Below are positions 25,048 to 34,761 of a DNA stretch of 64,000 nt, in pieces. The notes beneath the pieces are model-generated. The model was not told the DNA's origin, did not search any database, and saw only the letters and a program-made list of their open reading frames with translations. How positions within the stretch are numbered: the first letter of the stretch is position 1; every line of letters begins with the position of its first letter. A program made the translations under genes and the position numbers. The DNA is from Sorangium cellulosum So ce56 (GTDB lineage: Bacteria > Myxococcota_A > Polyangia > Polyangiales > Polyangiaceae). The stretch is from assembly GCF_000067165.1 (NCBI RefSeq), contig NC_010162.1, positions 5,711,001 through 5,775,000 of the forward strand, in the 5' to 3' direction.

Positions 25048-28000
25048 TGCCGAAGAAGATCTCCGTGACCGCCCTCGGGCTCGCCCACGAAGGCTCGAAC
25101 CACGCGGCCCCCGGCCCGCCCGCGGTGAGCGGCATCAACCCGCCGACGAGCCCCGCCGGGACGCCCTTCACCCCCGCGCCGTTCCTCTACATCGCGCGCA
25201 CGGCCAAGCTCATCCCGTGCACGGCCACCCGGCGGACCAAGTACACGACGTACCGCATCGCGCAGGTCGACGCGTGCATGGACGTCGAGAACCCGGCGAA
25301 CAAGCCGGCCGATCCGCTCAAGTACGTCCCCCCCAACGGCGCCGACCTCGTCACGAAGTTCGCGGTCGGCATCGCGAGGATCACCAGCTGCGGGCACAGC
25401 CACGACGTCAAGGCCGCCGACAAGAAGCTCGCCGTCACCGGGGCCGACGTGATCCTGAACATCCCGACCGACAAGCAGACGGTCCACCAGTCCCGGAGCA
25501 AGCTGCTCGACGGCGGAGGGCTGGTCGCGGCCTGGAACGACGCGGCCAAGAACCCGTGCGTGATCCGCGCCTCGGGCGACCCCGTGGCGCTCGCGACCGG
25601 CGAGGTCATCGACGAGGCCGTCGATCTCATGACGCCCGGCACCATCGACGTGGAGCTCCGCCGCTTCTACGCGTCGGGCCGCAGCGCGGAGGTGGGGCCC
25701 TTCGGCCGCGGCGGCTGGACCCACGGCTACCACCAGTGGATCGAGCGCGACGGCGAGCGCCTCCTGCTCCACGACGAGAACGGGCGCGTCGTGCCGCTGC
25801 CGCCCGTCCCGCGGCGGGGCGCGGCGCTCCACAAGAGCCGCGGACTCCGGATCGCGCGCGTCCAGGACCGGTACGAGATCCGGCACCGGCCCTCGGGGCT
25901 GACGCGCGTCTTCGAGCCCCTCTCGCCCGGCGAGCGCGCCGTCCTGACCCGGATCCACGACGACTTCGGCAACGCCGTGGCGCTCTCCTACGAGGGCGGG
26001 CGGCTCGCCCGGATCGCCGACACGGCCGGGCGCGAGATCACGTTCGCGCACGACCCGGAGGGCCGGATCGCCCGCGCCGAGGTCCACGCGCGCGGCGCGC
26101 TCCAGCAGGCTGTCGCCTACGCGTACCACGTGGACCGCGAGCTCGCGGCCGTGACCAACGCGCTCGGCGAGACCGACACGTACAGCTACGACGCGCAGCA
26201 CCGGCTGGTGGCGAAGGCGCTCCGGAGCGGCGTCGTGTTCCGTTACACCTACGATCCGGACATCCAGCGGTGCGTCCGGAGCACGGGCCCGGACCGCCTC
26301 CAGAACGTCGAGCTCCACTACGAGACGCCGGCGAAGGTGAGCGTCGCGGGCAACCCCGATCCGTGGGAGTACGAGTTCGACGAGCGGGGCAACGTCGTCT
26401 CGGAGAAGCGCGTCGGCTCGGGGTCGACGACCCGCTACGCGTACGACGCGGACGAGCTGCTGATCTCGATCACGACCCCCGCGGGCGAGGTGGTGACGTT
26501 CTCCTACGACGAGGAGGCGCGGCTCGTCGGCGTCGACGGGCCTGGCGACAGGAAGGTGACGTTCGAGTACGACGGAGACCGGCTCGCGCGTGAGATCGAG
26601 GGGCCGCGGGTCACGACGTTCGCCTGGGACCACCGCGGCGCCCTCGCTCGCGTGACCGGCCCTGACGGCGTGACGTTCGCCTACGACATCGACGCGTGGG
26701 GCCGGCTCGCGCGCGTGAGCGGCCCGGAGGGCGCGATCGTGTCCTATGCGTACGACGCCGAGCACAACCTCGCGGCGATGACCGACGCGCGCGGCGCCAC
26801 GACGCGCCTCGAGCACGACGCGATGGGCCGCGTCGTGGCCGAGATAGACGCGCTCGGCCGCGCCGAGCGCACGACGTACGACGCGATCGGCCGGCCGGTG
26901 CGCCGCGCGATGCGCGACGGCGCGCTGATCGAGCTCACCTATGACGGCGGCGACAACGTGATCCGCTCCTCGGACGGCGCGGGGCTCCACAACGGCTTCG
27001 AGCGCTGCGGCACCGGGCGCGTCGCGCGCCGCACGCTGCCCGACGGCGAGACATGGGAGATGGCCTATGACATCCTCGAGCGCCTCCGGGAGATCCACAA
27101 CGCGAAGGGCGAGGTCTACGAGTACCGCTACGACCGCGCGAACCGCCTCGTCGAGGAGATCTCGTTCGACGGCCAGTCGATCCGGTACGCCCACTCGATC
27201 GCGCACGAGCCCATCCGCATCGACTACGACGACGGGACCTGGATCGACCTCGAGCGCGACGCGCGCGGGCGCGTGATCGCCGAGCACAACGCCCACTTCC
27301 GGATCGAGTACGAGCGCGACGCGCTCGGCCGCATCCTGCGGGCGGCGGTCGACGAGCACGGGGGCCCCGTGGTCACCGAGATCGTGTGGAACGACCTGGA
27401 TCGCGTGGAGAAGGTCGTGCAGGACGGCCTCGCGATCACCTACACGTACGACGTGATGGGCCGGGTCGCGAGCCGCACCCTCCCGGACGGGTCGGTGACG
27501 AAGTACTTCTATGACCCCGCCGGCGGCCTCGTGGGGCTGGACCACGGCGGGGAGAAGATCGCCGTGCAGCGGGACGCGGCCGGCCTGGAGCGCCGCCGGT
27601 ACTACCACCGGAGCGGGCTCGACGTGCGCATCGACTACGACGTGAACGACGCCCCCGCGCGCATCGGCGCGGCCCTCCTCGACCCGGCGGGGGGCGCGCC
27701 GGTCCACGTCGCCGAGCGCCGCTACGTCTACGGCCCCCACGCGCGCCTCCTCGAGAGCTTCGACGCCGATCGCGGCCGCAGGGTCTACCGGCGCGACCTC
27801 CGCGGGCGCATCCTCTCGTGCGCCCGGGCTACCGGGACCGAGGTCTATGCGTACGACGCCGCCGGGTCGGTCGTGTGGGCGGGCGATCGCGATCCGGCGA
27901 CGCCCTGGGGTCTCCGGCCCGGCAACGTGCTCGTGCGGACCGATCGCGCCCGCTTCACCTACGACGCGCGGCGGCGGCGCACGACCAGGACCGAGTCCGA

Positions 28001-28979
28001 CGGCAGCGTCACGGAGTACCTCTGGGACTGCCGCAACCAGCTCCGTGAGGTGAAGCTCCCGTCGGGGGTGCGCGTGCTCTTCAAGTACGACGCGTTCGGC
28101 CGCCGCGTGCGCAAGACGATCGTCACGCCCGACGCAGATCCGACGAAGGCGCCGCACGTACGCCGGGTCGACTTCCTCTGGGATTACAACGAGCTCGCGG
28201 CGGAGATCGACTCCGAGCGCGGCGCGCGATCGATCGTGACCGCGCGAGGGACCTTCCTGCCCATGCTGCAGATCGAGAAGGGCGAGTCCTACGCGGTCGT
28301 CCCCGACGCGATGGGCGTGCCCAAGGAGCTCGTGAGCGGCCGCGGACAGGTCGCGTGGCGCGCCGACCATACGCTGTGGGGTCGCGTCCTCGCCGAGGAG
28401 AGCCCGGCGGGGGTCCGCGCGCCGTTCTCCTTGCTCGGGCACTACGTCGACGAGGAGACGGGGCTCGCGTACGTGCGGCACCGGTATTTCGACCCCGAGA
28501 CCGCCCGGTGGCTCTCCCGCGATCCGCTCGGGTTCGACGGGGGGCCGAACCTCTTCGGCTTCGACGGGATGCCCACCGAGGAGGTCGATCCGCTCGGCCT
28601 CATGACCCGCGCGGACTTCGTGCAGTTCATGCGCCAGTACCGGAGGCAGCGCATCCAGGCGCAGCGCGCCTCGGATCAGGCCCAGAGCCAGATCGGCACG
28701 AGCCACGTCGTCTACTCGGTCGACTCGCGCGGGAACAGGGGGCAGAGCGGCCAGACCCTCCGCGCTGGCACGGGCCGCAACCATCGCCCCGAGGATTACC
28801 TGCACGCGGAGGAGCAGGTCATCCTTCAGGGCGGGAGCGGGCGGGCGGTCGGCGCGGGGATCCCCCATTGCGCCAACTGCACCAACGACATCATCACCAG
28901 TCGCAACGTCACCACGACCCGCATCAATCCCAGCTGGGACCCAGAACCCTGGGTCCGGCCGGACGGAGGCTGGCGCTGA
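25047..28979 (+). CDS. PAAR-like/Rhs toxin with C-terminal deaminase-fold domain
   Basis: A 1310-residue polymorphic toxin, likely delivered on the type VI spike. Residues 1-170 are a PAAR-like (DUF4150-type) start with Pro- and Cys-bearing loops (TRRTKYTTYRIAQVDACMDV). A DUF6531-type segment follows (RRFYASGRSAEVGPFGRGGW), then many YD repeats to about residue 1130, which form the Rhs shell. The core ends at GLAYVRHRYFDPETARWLSR and the self-cleavage motif DPLGL (1181-1185). The last 125 residues are the toxin: LHAEEQVILQGG (H1253, E1255) and HCANCTNDI (C1275, C1278), the zinc and catalytic pattern of the nucleic-acid cytidine deaminase fold. It overlaps by TGATG the next gene, a SUKH protein likely to give immunity. 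Deamination of nucleic acid is inferred from the motif and not from close homology. Confidence 0.9.
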   Translation: MPKKISVTALGLAHEGSNHAAPGPPAVSGINPPTSPAGTPFTPAPFLYIARTAKLIPCTATRRTKYTTYRIAQVDACMDVENPANKPADPLKYVPPNGADLVTKFAVGIARITSCGHSHDVKAADKKLAVTGADVILNIPTDKQTVHQSRSKLLDGGGLVAAWNDAAKNPCVIRASGDPVALATGEVIDEAVDLMTPGTIDVELRRFYASGRSAEVGPFGRGGWTHGYHQWIERDGERLLLHDENGRVVPLPPVPRRGAALHKSRGLRIARVQDRYEIRHRPSGLTRVFEPLSPGERAVLTRIHDDFGNAVALSYEGGRLARIADTAGREITFAHDPEGRIARAEVHARGALQQAVAYAYHVDRELAAVTNALGETDTYSYDAQHRLVAKALRSGVVFRYTYDPDIQRCVRSTGPDRLQNVELHYETPAKVSVAGNPDPWEYEFDERGNVVSEKRVGSGSTTRYAYDADELLISITTPAGEVVTFSYDEEARLVGVDGPGDRKVTFEYDGDRLAREIEGPRVTTFAWDHRGALARVTGPDGVTFAYDIDAWGRLARVSGPEGAIVSYAYDAEHNLAAMTDARGATTRLEHDAMGRVVAEIDALGRAERTTYDAIGRPVRRAMRDGALIELTYDGGDNVIRSSDGAGLHNGFERCGTGRVARRTLPDGETWEMAYDILERLREIHNAKGEVYEYRYDRANRLVEEISFDGQSIRYAHSIAHEPIRIDYDDGTWIDLERDARGRVIAEHNAHFRIEYERDALGRILRAAVDEHGGPVVTEIVWNDLDRVEKVVQDGLAITYTYDVMGRVASRTLPDGSVTKYFYDPAGGLVGLDHGGEKIAVQRDAAGLERRRYYHRSGLDVRIDYDVNDAPARIGAALLDPAGGAPVHVAERRYVYGPHARLLESFDADRGRRVYRRDLRGRILSCARATGTEVYAYDAAGSVVWAGDRDPATPWGLRPGNVLVRTDRARFTYDARRRRTTRTESDGSVTEYLWDCRNQLREVKLPSGVRVLFKYDAFGRRVRKTIVTPDADPTKAPHVRRVDFLWDYNELAAEIDSERGARSIVTARGTFLPMLQIEKGESYAVVPDAMGVPKELVSGRGQVAWRADHTLWGRVLAEESPAGVRAPFSLLGHYVDEETGLAYVRHRYFDPETARWLSRDPLGFDGGPNLFGFDGMPTEEVDPLGLMTRADFVQFMRQYRRQRIQAQRASDQAQSQIGTSHVVYSVDSRGNRGQSGQTLRAGTGRNHRPEDYLHAEEQVILQGGSGRAVGAGIPHCANCTNDIITSRNVTTTRINPSWDPEPWVRPDGGWR

Positions 28980-31114
28980 TGAGCACGGTCCCGATGTCGC
29001 CCACCTCGACGGCGCGCAGCTTCGCGGAGATCCACGCCGTTGTCCTCGCAGCCCTGCGCGAGACGCCCGAGAGCACGCTCCTTGACGGGGCCCAAGCCGT
29101 CAAGCTCTGGCCTGCTTCCGGGATCGGGATCCACTCGATCGCAGCCCTCCTCGATCGCGTCGCCGATCTGCGGGATCCGCTGGCGCCCTGGGCGGTGAGC
29201 TGGCTCGGCCGCGTGGCGCTCGACCGGGCCTGGCCGCTGGCGCTCGAGCTCTGCGCTGCCGCGCCCGCCGCGTCGACGTACGAGGCAGCGATCCGCGCCG
29301 AGCTGGGCAAGCGGGCGGCGCTCCTTCCGGGGGTCGCGAGCGCGGCGCGGTGGTTCGCGTGGGAGCCGACGGACGGCGTACCTCCGTGGCGGTGGCCCGC
29401 GAGGCCGCTCGCCGAGGCGTTCCCCACGCCGGACGCGCTCCTCGCCGCGCTGGATCCGCGCGGACCCCTCGATGGGCTTCACGTGATCGCGCTTCAGGTG
29501 CTCTCCGCCGCGATGCCGTCGGTTTACGGCTCGGCCCCCGGATCGGTCGAAGCCCTCCGCCTCGACGAGCAGCTCCATGAGCTCCGCAAGACGGACACCG
29601 CCGAGAACACCGCCGCTCAGGCCCGGCGTGTCCTCAACGACGCTGCGAAGCTGATGCCGCTCGACGTGCTCATGGACGCCGTGCGCCGCGGGTGGCTGGG
29701 GCTCGACGCGAACCTCGACGCGATCCAGGGCCGGAGAGACCTCCAGTCACCCGAGGCCGCCCTCGCCGCGCTCGAGCGGGTCGTGGGTCCCACGATGTCT
29801 CCGGGGGAGGTGCAGCGCAACGAGCGCGTGGGCCGATGGCTCATCCGGGAGCTCCGGGCGGCGCGGCACGAGCCGGCCATCCCGGTGCTCTCTTACCTCG
29901 CTCGCGCCTGCGATCGGCTGCTCGGCGAGGAGGCGCTCGAGGCGCTCTTCCACATCGGCACGGAGAGGTCCTACCGCGCGCTCCTGGACTCCATCCCAGC
30001 GCTGTTCTCGGTGACGCGCGTCGGCCCCCCCGTCTACCGGAGCATCCCCGTGGCCGTGCGCGCGGCGATAGCCCTCGATCCGGGGAGCTCCACCCGGACG
30101 CTCGCCGACTACTTCGATCCGGCCAGGCTCGAGACGCGCGAGGGCCGCTTTCGCGCGGAGCACATCCTCATGGCCTCGAAGCCAGGCGTGGAAGCCGACC
30201 CGCGGTGGTTCGACGTCGCCACAAGCCTGCTCGGCGGGACTTCGTTCTACGTGGCCAGGGAGTTCTTGAGCGCGTTCGATCCTGCCACCGTGCGCGCGGC
30301 GCTCGCGCGCGCCGGCTACAAGCCCCCCGAGCCCACCGCGCCGCGCCTCCACCCCCTGCCGGCCGCGCCGCGCTGGCTCGAGCGCTACGAGGCGGGCGAG
30401 CACGAGGCGGTATGGAGCGAGATCGCCGCGCTCGAGGACTCGGTCCGCGACGGGGCCGTGCTGGACGAGGCCGCCGCCGTCGCGCGCTCCATGATGACCC
30501 GGGTCCGGACGAACCTCGAGCGCATCGTCGAGGCGCTCAAGAAGCGAAAGTACGCCTTCGCCGCGGGCTCGGCGAAGAAGGCCTTCCCCGGGCCGAGCGC
30601 CAAGGCCGGCAAGGAGCTCGCGGCGATCGAGGAGCTCCTCGGAGGCCCCTTGCCCCTCTCGCTCCGCGCCTTCTACGAGGTGGTCGGGAGCGTCGACCTG
30701 ACCGAGGTGTTCGACGCGAAGTACGACGACAAGGCCCTCTTCTTCTCGGGGTACGGGCAATTCGACCCCATCGTCGTGTTCCGGCCGGCGGCGACCCTCG
30801 AGATCCTGAGGCCCAGGGTCGCCGCCGAGGAGCGCCACCTCCCCGAGCTCCGGCGCCCGATCAAGAAGCTCGAGATAGGCACCGATCCCGCGCACAAGGC
30901 CGCGCCCACGAACCCGAACGACTGGACCTACAGCGTCGAGGTCCAGGGGACGGCCGCCGACGGGCTCCTCCGCCAGGGCGACCGATCCATGCCGTTCGTC
31001 GATTACCTCCGTGCCGTCCTGCGCTCGGGCGGCTTCCTTGCGCTGGCAGATCAGCCCCACGAGCGCGTGTGGCGGCAACGCGAGGCGCTCACCAAGGATG
31101 TTTCCCCCTTCTGA
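28979..31114 (+). CDS. Large protein with C-terminal SUKH (SMI1/KNR4) domain, likely immunity
   Basis: A 711-residue cytosolic protein. The C-terminal region (about 535-705) is a SUKH/SMI1-KNR4 domain, a common immunity fold: ELAAIEELLGGPLPLSLRAF, then YEVVGSVDLTEVF and a DPIVVF strand. The first 500 residues are helical, with no recognised domain (ALRETPESTLLDGAQAVKLW; ALEALFHIGTERSYRALLDS); it may be a HEAT-like scaffold. SUKH proteins are usually only 130-200 residues, so the long N-terminus is unusual. The ATG overlaps the toxin stop codon (TGATG, 28977-28981), which is the normal toxin-immunity arrangement. Binding and blocking of the deaminase domain is therefore inferred. Confidence 0.78.
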   Translation: MSTVPMSPTSTARSFAEIHAVVLAALRETPESTLLDGAQAVKLWPASGIGIHSIAALLDRVADLRDPLAPWAVSWLGRVALDRAWPLALELCAAAPAASTYEAAIRAELGKRAALLPGVASAARWFAWEPTDGVPPWRWPARPLAEAFPTPDALLAALDPRGPLDGLHVIALQVLSAAMPSVYGSAPGSVEALRLDEQLHELRKTDTAENTAAQARRVLNDAAKLMPLDVLMDAVRRGWLGLDANLDAIQGRRDLQSPEAALAALERVVGPTMSPGEVQRNERVGRWLIRELRAARHEPAIPVLSYLARACDRLLGEEALEALFHIGTERSYRALLDSIPALFSVTRVGPPVYRSIPVAVRAAIALDPGSSTRTLADYFDPARLETREGRFRAEHILMASKPGVEADPRWFDVATSLLGGTSFYVAREFLSAFDPATVRAALARAGYKPPEPTAPRLHPLPAAPRWLERYEAGEHEAVWSEIAALEDSVRDGAVLDEAAAVARSMMTRVRTNLERIVEALKKRKYAFAAGSAKKAFPGPSAKAGKELAAIEELLGGPLPLSLRAFYEVVGSVDLTEVFDAKYDDKALFFSGYGQFDPIVVFRPAATLEILRPRVAAEERHLPELRRPIKKLEIGTDPAHKAAPTNPNDWTYSVEVQGTAADGLLRQGDRSMPFVDYLRAVLRSGGFLALADQPHERVWRQREALTKDVSPF

Positions 31115-31168
31115 CGGTCGCAGGACGAGGCCCCCGCCCCCTGGCGATGGCCTTCGAGGACGAGCATC

Positions 31169-33706
31169 ATGGCCACGGCGACGCTGGTTTTCTCCGAGGA
31201 CGGCATTCTCTTCGACGTGCGCGCGCTCGTCGGCCGCGAGCGGCTCGGAGAGCCGACCGAGCTCGACATCGAGGCGCTGTCCACGGCCCCGGTCGAGCCC
31301 GCGGCGGTGCTCGGCAAGGCCTGCCTCACCACGCTGGCGAGCCCGATCGGCGCGCGCTCGATCGCCGGCACCGTCGTCTCGTTCACCGCCATCGCCACGA
31401 GCCAGCCGGGGCTCGCCCGCCGCTACCGGATCGTCGTGCGCTCGACGCTCGCGCTCCTCGAGCTCCGCCAGCGCCCCCGCATCTTCCAGCAGCTCTCCGT
31501 GCCCGACGTGGTGAAGCAGGTCATCGCCGACGCCACGAGCTCGACGCTGCCGGTCGAGCTCCACCTCAGCGGCTCGTACTCGCCGCGCGAGTACATTGTG
31601 CAGTACGCCGAGACCGACGCCGCCTTCGTACGGCGGCTGTGCGAGGAAGAGGGCCTGTACTTCCGCTTCCTCGTCGAGAACGACGAGGAGCGCGTCGTGC
31701 TCGAGGACTCGTCCACGACGGCGGACGACGCCCTCGGCGAGGCGCTGCCCGTGACCGACGCCGCGGGCGAGTCGCGCCCCGTGGCGACGGCGAGCAACCC
31801 GCGCGTCTCCCACCGCCGCCGCGTCGGCAAGGTCACCCTGCGCGACTACAAGCAGCAGAACCCCCGGTTCAAGCTCGAGGCGGTCGCGACCGCCGGGCGC
31901 CCCGCCGAGCAGCAGGAGGTCGAGGTCTACGAGGCGCCGGGGCGCTTCCTTGATCCGGACGCCGGGAACACGCGCGCCAGGACCCGCCTGGAGGGCCTCC
32001 GGGCCAACGCGGAGGTGTGGACCTTCGAGACGACGGCGCTCGCCCTCGCGCCGGGCCTCGGGGTCACGCTCGCCGCCATCGACCTCTCGGGCACGGCGCA
32101 GCCCGAGGGCGAGTATTTCGTGGTGGCCGTGCGCCACCAGTTCCGGGAGTCGAACCACTCCATGGAGGTCGAGGCGATCCCCCGGGCGACCCCCTACCGG
32201 CTCCCCAGGATCACGCCGCGGCCGCGCATTCACGGCATCCACTCCGCATGGGTGACGGGCGCCGCGGGCGAGGAGATCCACGTCGACGCGCAGGGCCGTG
32301 TCCGGGTCAAATTCCACTGGGACCTCAGCCCGGGCGCTGATGAAAAGAGCAGCCTGCCGATCCGCGTGATGCAGCCCAACACGCCGGGCGCGATGGTGCT
32401 GCCGCGCGTGGGCTGGGAAGTCCTCGTGGCGTTCGAGGACGGCGACCCGGATCGCCCGTACATCCTCGGCCGGGCCTACAACGCGAAGCAGCCGCCTCCC
32501 TACGCGCTCCCCGCCAACAAGACCGTCACGGTGCTCGGCACGTCGAGCTCGCCGGGCGGCGGCCGGCAGAACCAGATCCGCTTCGACGACGCGGCGGGGA
32601 GGCAGAACATCTCCTTCGCGGCGGGCTTCGGCAAGAGCGCCTCGGTGGGCAACAACATGGTGACGCAGACGGTGAAGAACGAGGCCCTCACCATCGAGGC
32701 CTCGCAATCGCGGATCGTCGGCGCGAACGAGGATATCTCGGTGACCCAGGGCTACTCCAACACCGTGGGCTCCCAGTCTGCATTGGTCGGGGCGACCCAG
32801 AAGATCTACGTGAAGGGGAACATGGCCGTCGGGGTGGGGAGCGAGACGGTGGTGGTCGGCGGCGCGTGCCTCGAGAAGGTGGGCAACCCCGTGACCGGCG
32901 CGCTCAACCTGGCGAAGGCTGCGGCGTTGCACGGAGCGGGCGCGCTCGGCGCGGTCGGCGGCGCCCTCGCCACGGCCTACCAGCTCGGCGAGGCAGGCTA
33001 CCGTGGTTACCAGGCAGGGGGCCTGTCCGGCGCGGTGCAGGCGGTCGGGACCGCCGGCGCGAGCAGGGTGGCGGAGCGCTTCGTGCCCGGGGGCGGGCAG
33101 CTCCTCGGCGCGCTCTCGGAGCTCTCGCCCGCGCCGTGGGCCGAGCGCGCCGGCCCGGGGGGGCCGAGCGCGGCGGGCGGCGGCGCGACCGCGGCCAGTG
33201 ACACCGGAGGCCCCGCGGGCCCCGGCCCGGGGCACCGCAACACAACCGTGCGCGGCGTGGCGACCGAGCTGGTGGGGGCCGCCGTGCAGATGACCACGCC
33301 TGGTACGGTGTCCTGGTCGACGATCGGAGCGTCCACCTTCCTGGTCGGCGGGAGCCACCACATCAAGGCAGGCCAGGCGGGCGCCCGGACGCTCGGCGCG
33401 TCCAGCGAGACGCTGGGCAGCCTCCGCATCGAGACGTCGGGGGACATCACCCGCGACATCACCGGGCCCATCACCACCACGGTGGCTGGATCGTTGAAGA
33501 GCAAGGCGTCGGGAAAGCACAACATCAAGGCCGGGGGCGCGCTCAAGCTGACCGTGGGCGGGCCGCTCAAGCTCACCGCGTCCAAGGTGACCTTCGTGGT
33601 GGGGGGCTCGACGGTCACCTCCGCATCCGACGGCCTCCTGCTCGACGCGGGCACGATCAAGTTCAAGGGCAAGACGAACCAGAAGAAGGACACGGGGCAC
33701 TCATGA
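31169..33706 (+). CDS. vgrG: VgrG spike protein 3 with Ala/Gly-rich insertion
   Basis: An 845-residue VgrG, over 100 residues longer than the other two. The gp27-like domain (1-340) includes RPRIFQQLSVPDVVKQVIAD and YAETDAAFVRRLCEEEGLYF; the OB fold (about 360-450) has TGAAGEEIHVDAQGRVRVKF. The beta-helix is interrupted at about residues 573-690 by an Ala/Gly-rich, partly hydrophobic segment (LNLAKAAALHGAGALGAVGG; YRGYQAGGLSGAVQAVGTAG) and a Pro/Gly-rich linker, after which the helix resumes (TFLVGGSHHIKAGQAGARTL). GAGGA precedes the ATG. The 3' end overlaps the next gene by ATGA. The insertion could be a membrane-active or cargo segment. Confidence 0.93.
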   Translation: MATATLVFSEDGILFDVRALVGRERLGEPTELDIEALSTAPVEPAAVLGKACLTTLASPIGARSIAGTVVSFTAIATSQPGLARRYRIVVRSTLALLELRQRPRIFQQLSVPDVVKQVIADATSSTLPVELHLSGSYSPREYIVQYAETDAAFVRRLCEEEGLYFRFLVENDEERVVLEDSSTTADDALGEALPVTDAAGESRPVATASNPRVSHRRRVGKVTLRDYKQQNPRFKLEAVATAGRPAEQQEVEVYEAPGRFLDPDAGNTRARTRLEGLRANAEVWTFETTALALAPGLGVTLAAIDLSGTAQPEGEYFVVAVRHQFRESNHSMEVEAIPRATPYRLPRITPRPRIHGIHSAWVTGAAGEEIHVDAQGRVRVKFHWDLSPGADEKSSLPIRVMQPNTPGAMVLPRVGWEVLVAFEDGDPDRPYILGRAYNAKQPPPYALPANKTVTVLGTSSSPGGGRQNQIRFDDAAGRQNISFAAGFGKSASVGNNMVTQTVKNEALTIEASQSRIVGANEDISVTQGYSNTVGSQSALVGATQKIYVKGNMAVGVGSETVVVGGACLEKVGNPVTGALNLAKAAALHGAGALGAVGGALATAYQLGEAGYRGYQAGGLSGAVQAVGTAGASRVAERFVPGGGQLLGALSELSPAPWAERAGPGGPSAAGGGATAASDTGGPAGPGPGHRNTTVRGVATELVGAAVQMTTPGTVSWSTIGASTFLVGGSHHIKAGQAGARTLGASSETLGSLRIETSGDITRDITGPITTTVAGSLKSKASGKHNIKAGGALKLTVGGPLKLTASKVTFVVGGSTVTSASDGLLLDAGTIKFKGKTNQKKDTGHS

Positions 33707-34761
33707 GCCTGTCCATCGTCGGGACCGGCCTTGTCTCGCCGTTCGGCTTCACCCCCAGGGAGCACGTCGTGTTCCGCCATGCGGGTGTGCCGGCGCCGTC
33801 CGCCTCGCCCTTCCTCCTCGCCGACGACAAGCGGCTCCGCGTGTACAGCTGCGCCTTCCTCGATCCTGCGCTGCCGGTGGAGCAGCGGATCGCCTGGCTC
33901 GCGAGCGCGTCCCTGCAGCGGGCCATCGCGCCGCTCCTGCCGGAGGGCGTGCGGTGGGCGCTCCATCTGGTCCTGCCCGCGCCTCGCCCCGGGGTCGACA
34001 GGGCGGCCCTCCAGCGCGTGGAGCGCGCGCTCGACGAGGAGCACAGGCCGACGGACATCCGGACGTACTCGGGGGAAGCCGGCACCTTCGCGGCCCTCGG
34101 CGCGCTCCTCTCGGGAGGGCGCGGGCCCGACGCGCCCGCCGCCGTCGTCGCGGCGGACAGCTTCGTGTCGCTCCGCTGCCTGACCCACCTCGTCGAGCAC
34201 CCGAGGACCCGATGGGAGCCGGCGCCGCCGATCCCCTCGGAGGCGGGCGCCGCGCTCCTGGTGGTCCCCCCCCAGCTCGCTCGCACGCTGCGGCTGCGCG
34301 CGCTCGGCGCCGTGTTGTCCTCGGCCACGATCGTCGGCGCCGCGACCGACGGCAATGACGAGCCCGTGGACGCGACCGAGATGACCGCCTTGCTCCGGCA
34401 GGTCGCGCCGCCGCGCCTCTTCTACGCCGCGGGGCAGGACGGCCACGGCGGCCTGCGGATGGAGGATTTCCACGCGGCGGCCGCCCGCCTCGCGGATCGC
34501 TTCTGGGACTGCCAGCACGACTGCCTGGAGGGATGGATCGGCGCCGTCGGCGCGTGCTCGGGGGCGGCGAGCCTGGTCTATGCGCTCGAGCGCCTGCGGA
34601 TCGCCGGAGCCCCGTCGATCGAGCCGACGTACACGGCCGGGGGCCACGCCCCGCCGCCGCGCCCCCCGTGCCCCGCTCCGGCGCGCGAGCCCTTCCTCGC
34701 GTGGGCGATCTCCGCGGACGGGACGCGCGGGGCGGCGAGCGCTGCCCTGGGGGACGCATGA
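33703..34761 (+). CDS. Ketosynthase-like (thiolase-fold) T6SS-associated protein, no active Cys
   Basis: A 352-residue protein that starts like a beta-ketoacyl synthase (LSIVGTGLVSPFGFTP) and keeps the thiolase-fold rhythm (DAPAAVVAADSFVSLRCLTH; GWIGAVGACSGAASLVYALE). Where a true ketosynthase has its nucleophilic Cys in DTACSSS, this protein has AADSFVS, so it should not condense acyl chains. Similar proteins sit beside DUF2169/vgrG genes in myxobacteria, where their role is unknown. ATGA overlaps at both ends (33703-33706 and 34758-34761) place it in a translationally coupled run with vgrG3 and the HEAT-like gene. Confidence 0.7.
   Translation: MSLSIVGTGLVSPFGFTPREHVVFRHAGVPAPSASPFLLADDKRLRVYSCAFLDPALPVEQRIAWLASASLQRAIAPLLPEGVRWALHLVLPAPRPGVDRAALQRVERALDEEHRPTDIRTYSGEAGTFAALGALLSGGRGPDAPAAVVAADSFVSLRCLTHLVEHPRTRWEPAPPIPSEAGAALLVVPPQLARTLRLRALGAVLSSATIVGAATDGNDEPVDATEMTALLRQVAPPRLFYAAGQDGHGGLRMEDFHAAAARLADRFWDCQHDCLEGWIGAVGACSGAASLVYALERLRIAGAPSIEPTYTAGGHAPPPRPPCPAPAREPFLAWAISADGTRGAASAALGDA

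Noticed and set aside
24471..28868. 1,465-residue open frame antisense to the Rhs gene
   Set aside because: Composition is Arg/Val/Asp-rich shadow of GC-rich third positions; the plus strand carries clear Rhs and VgrG motifs.
29747..33700. 1,317-residue open frame antisense to the SUKH and vgrG3 genes
   Set aside because: No motif, low-complexity, fully overlapped by recognisable plus-strand proteins.
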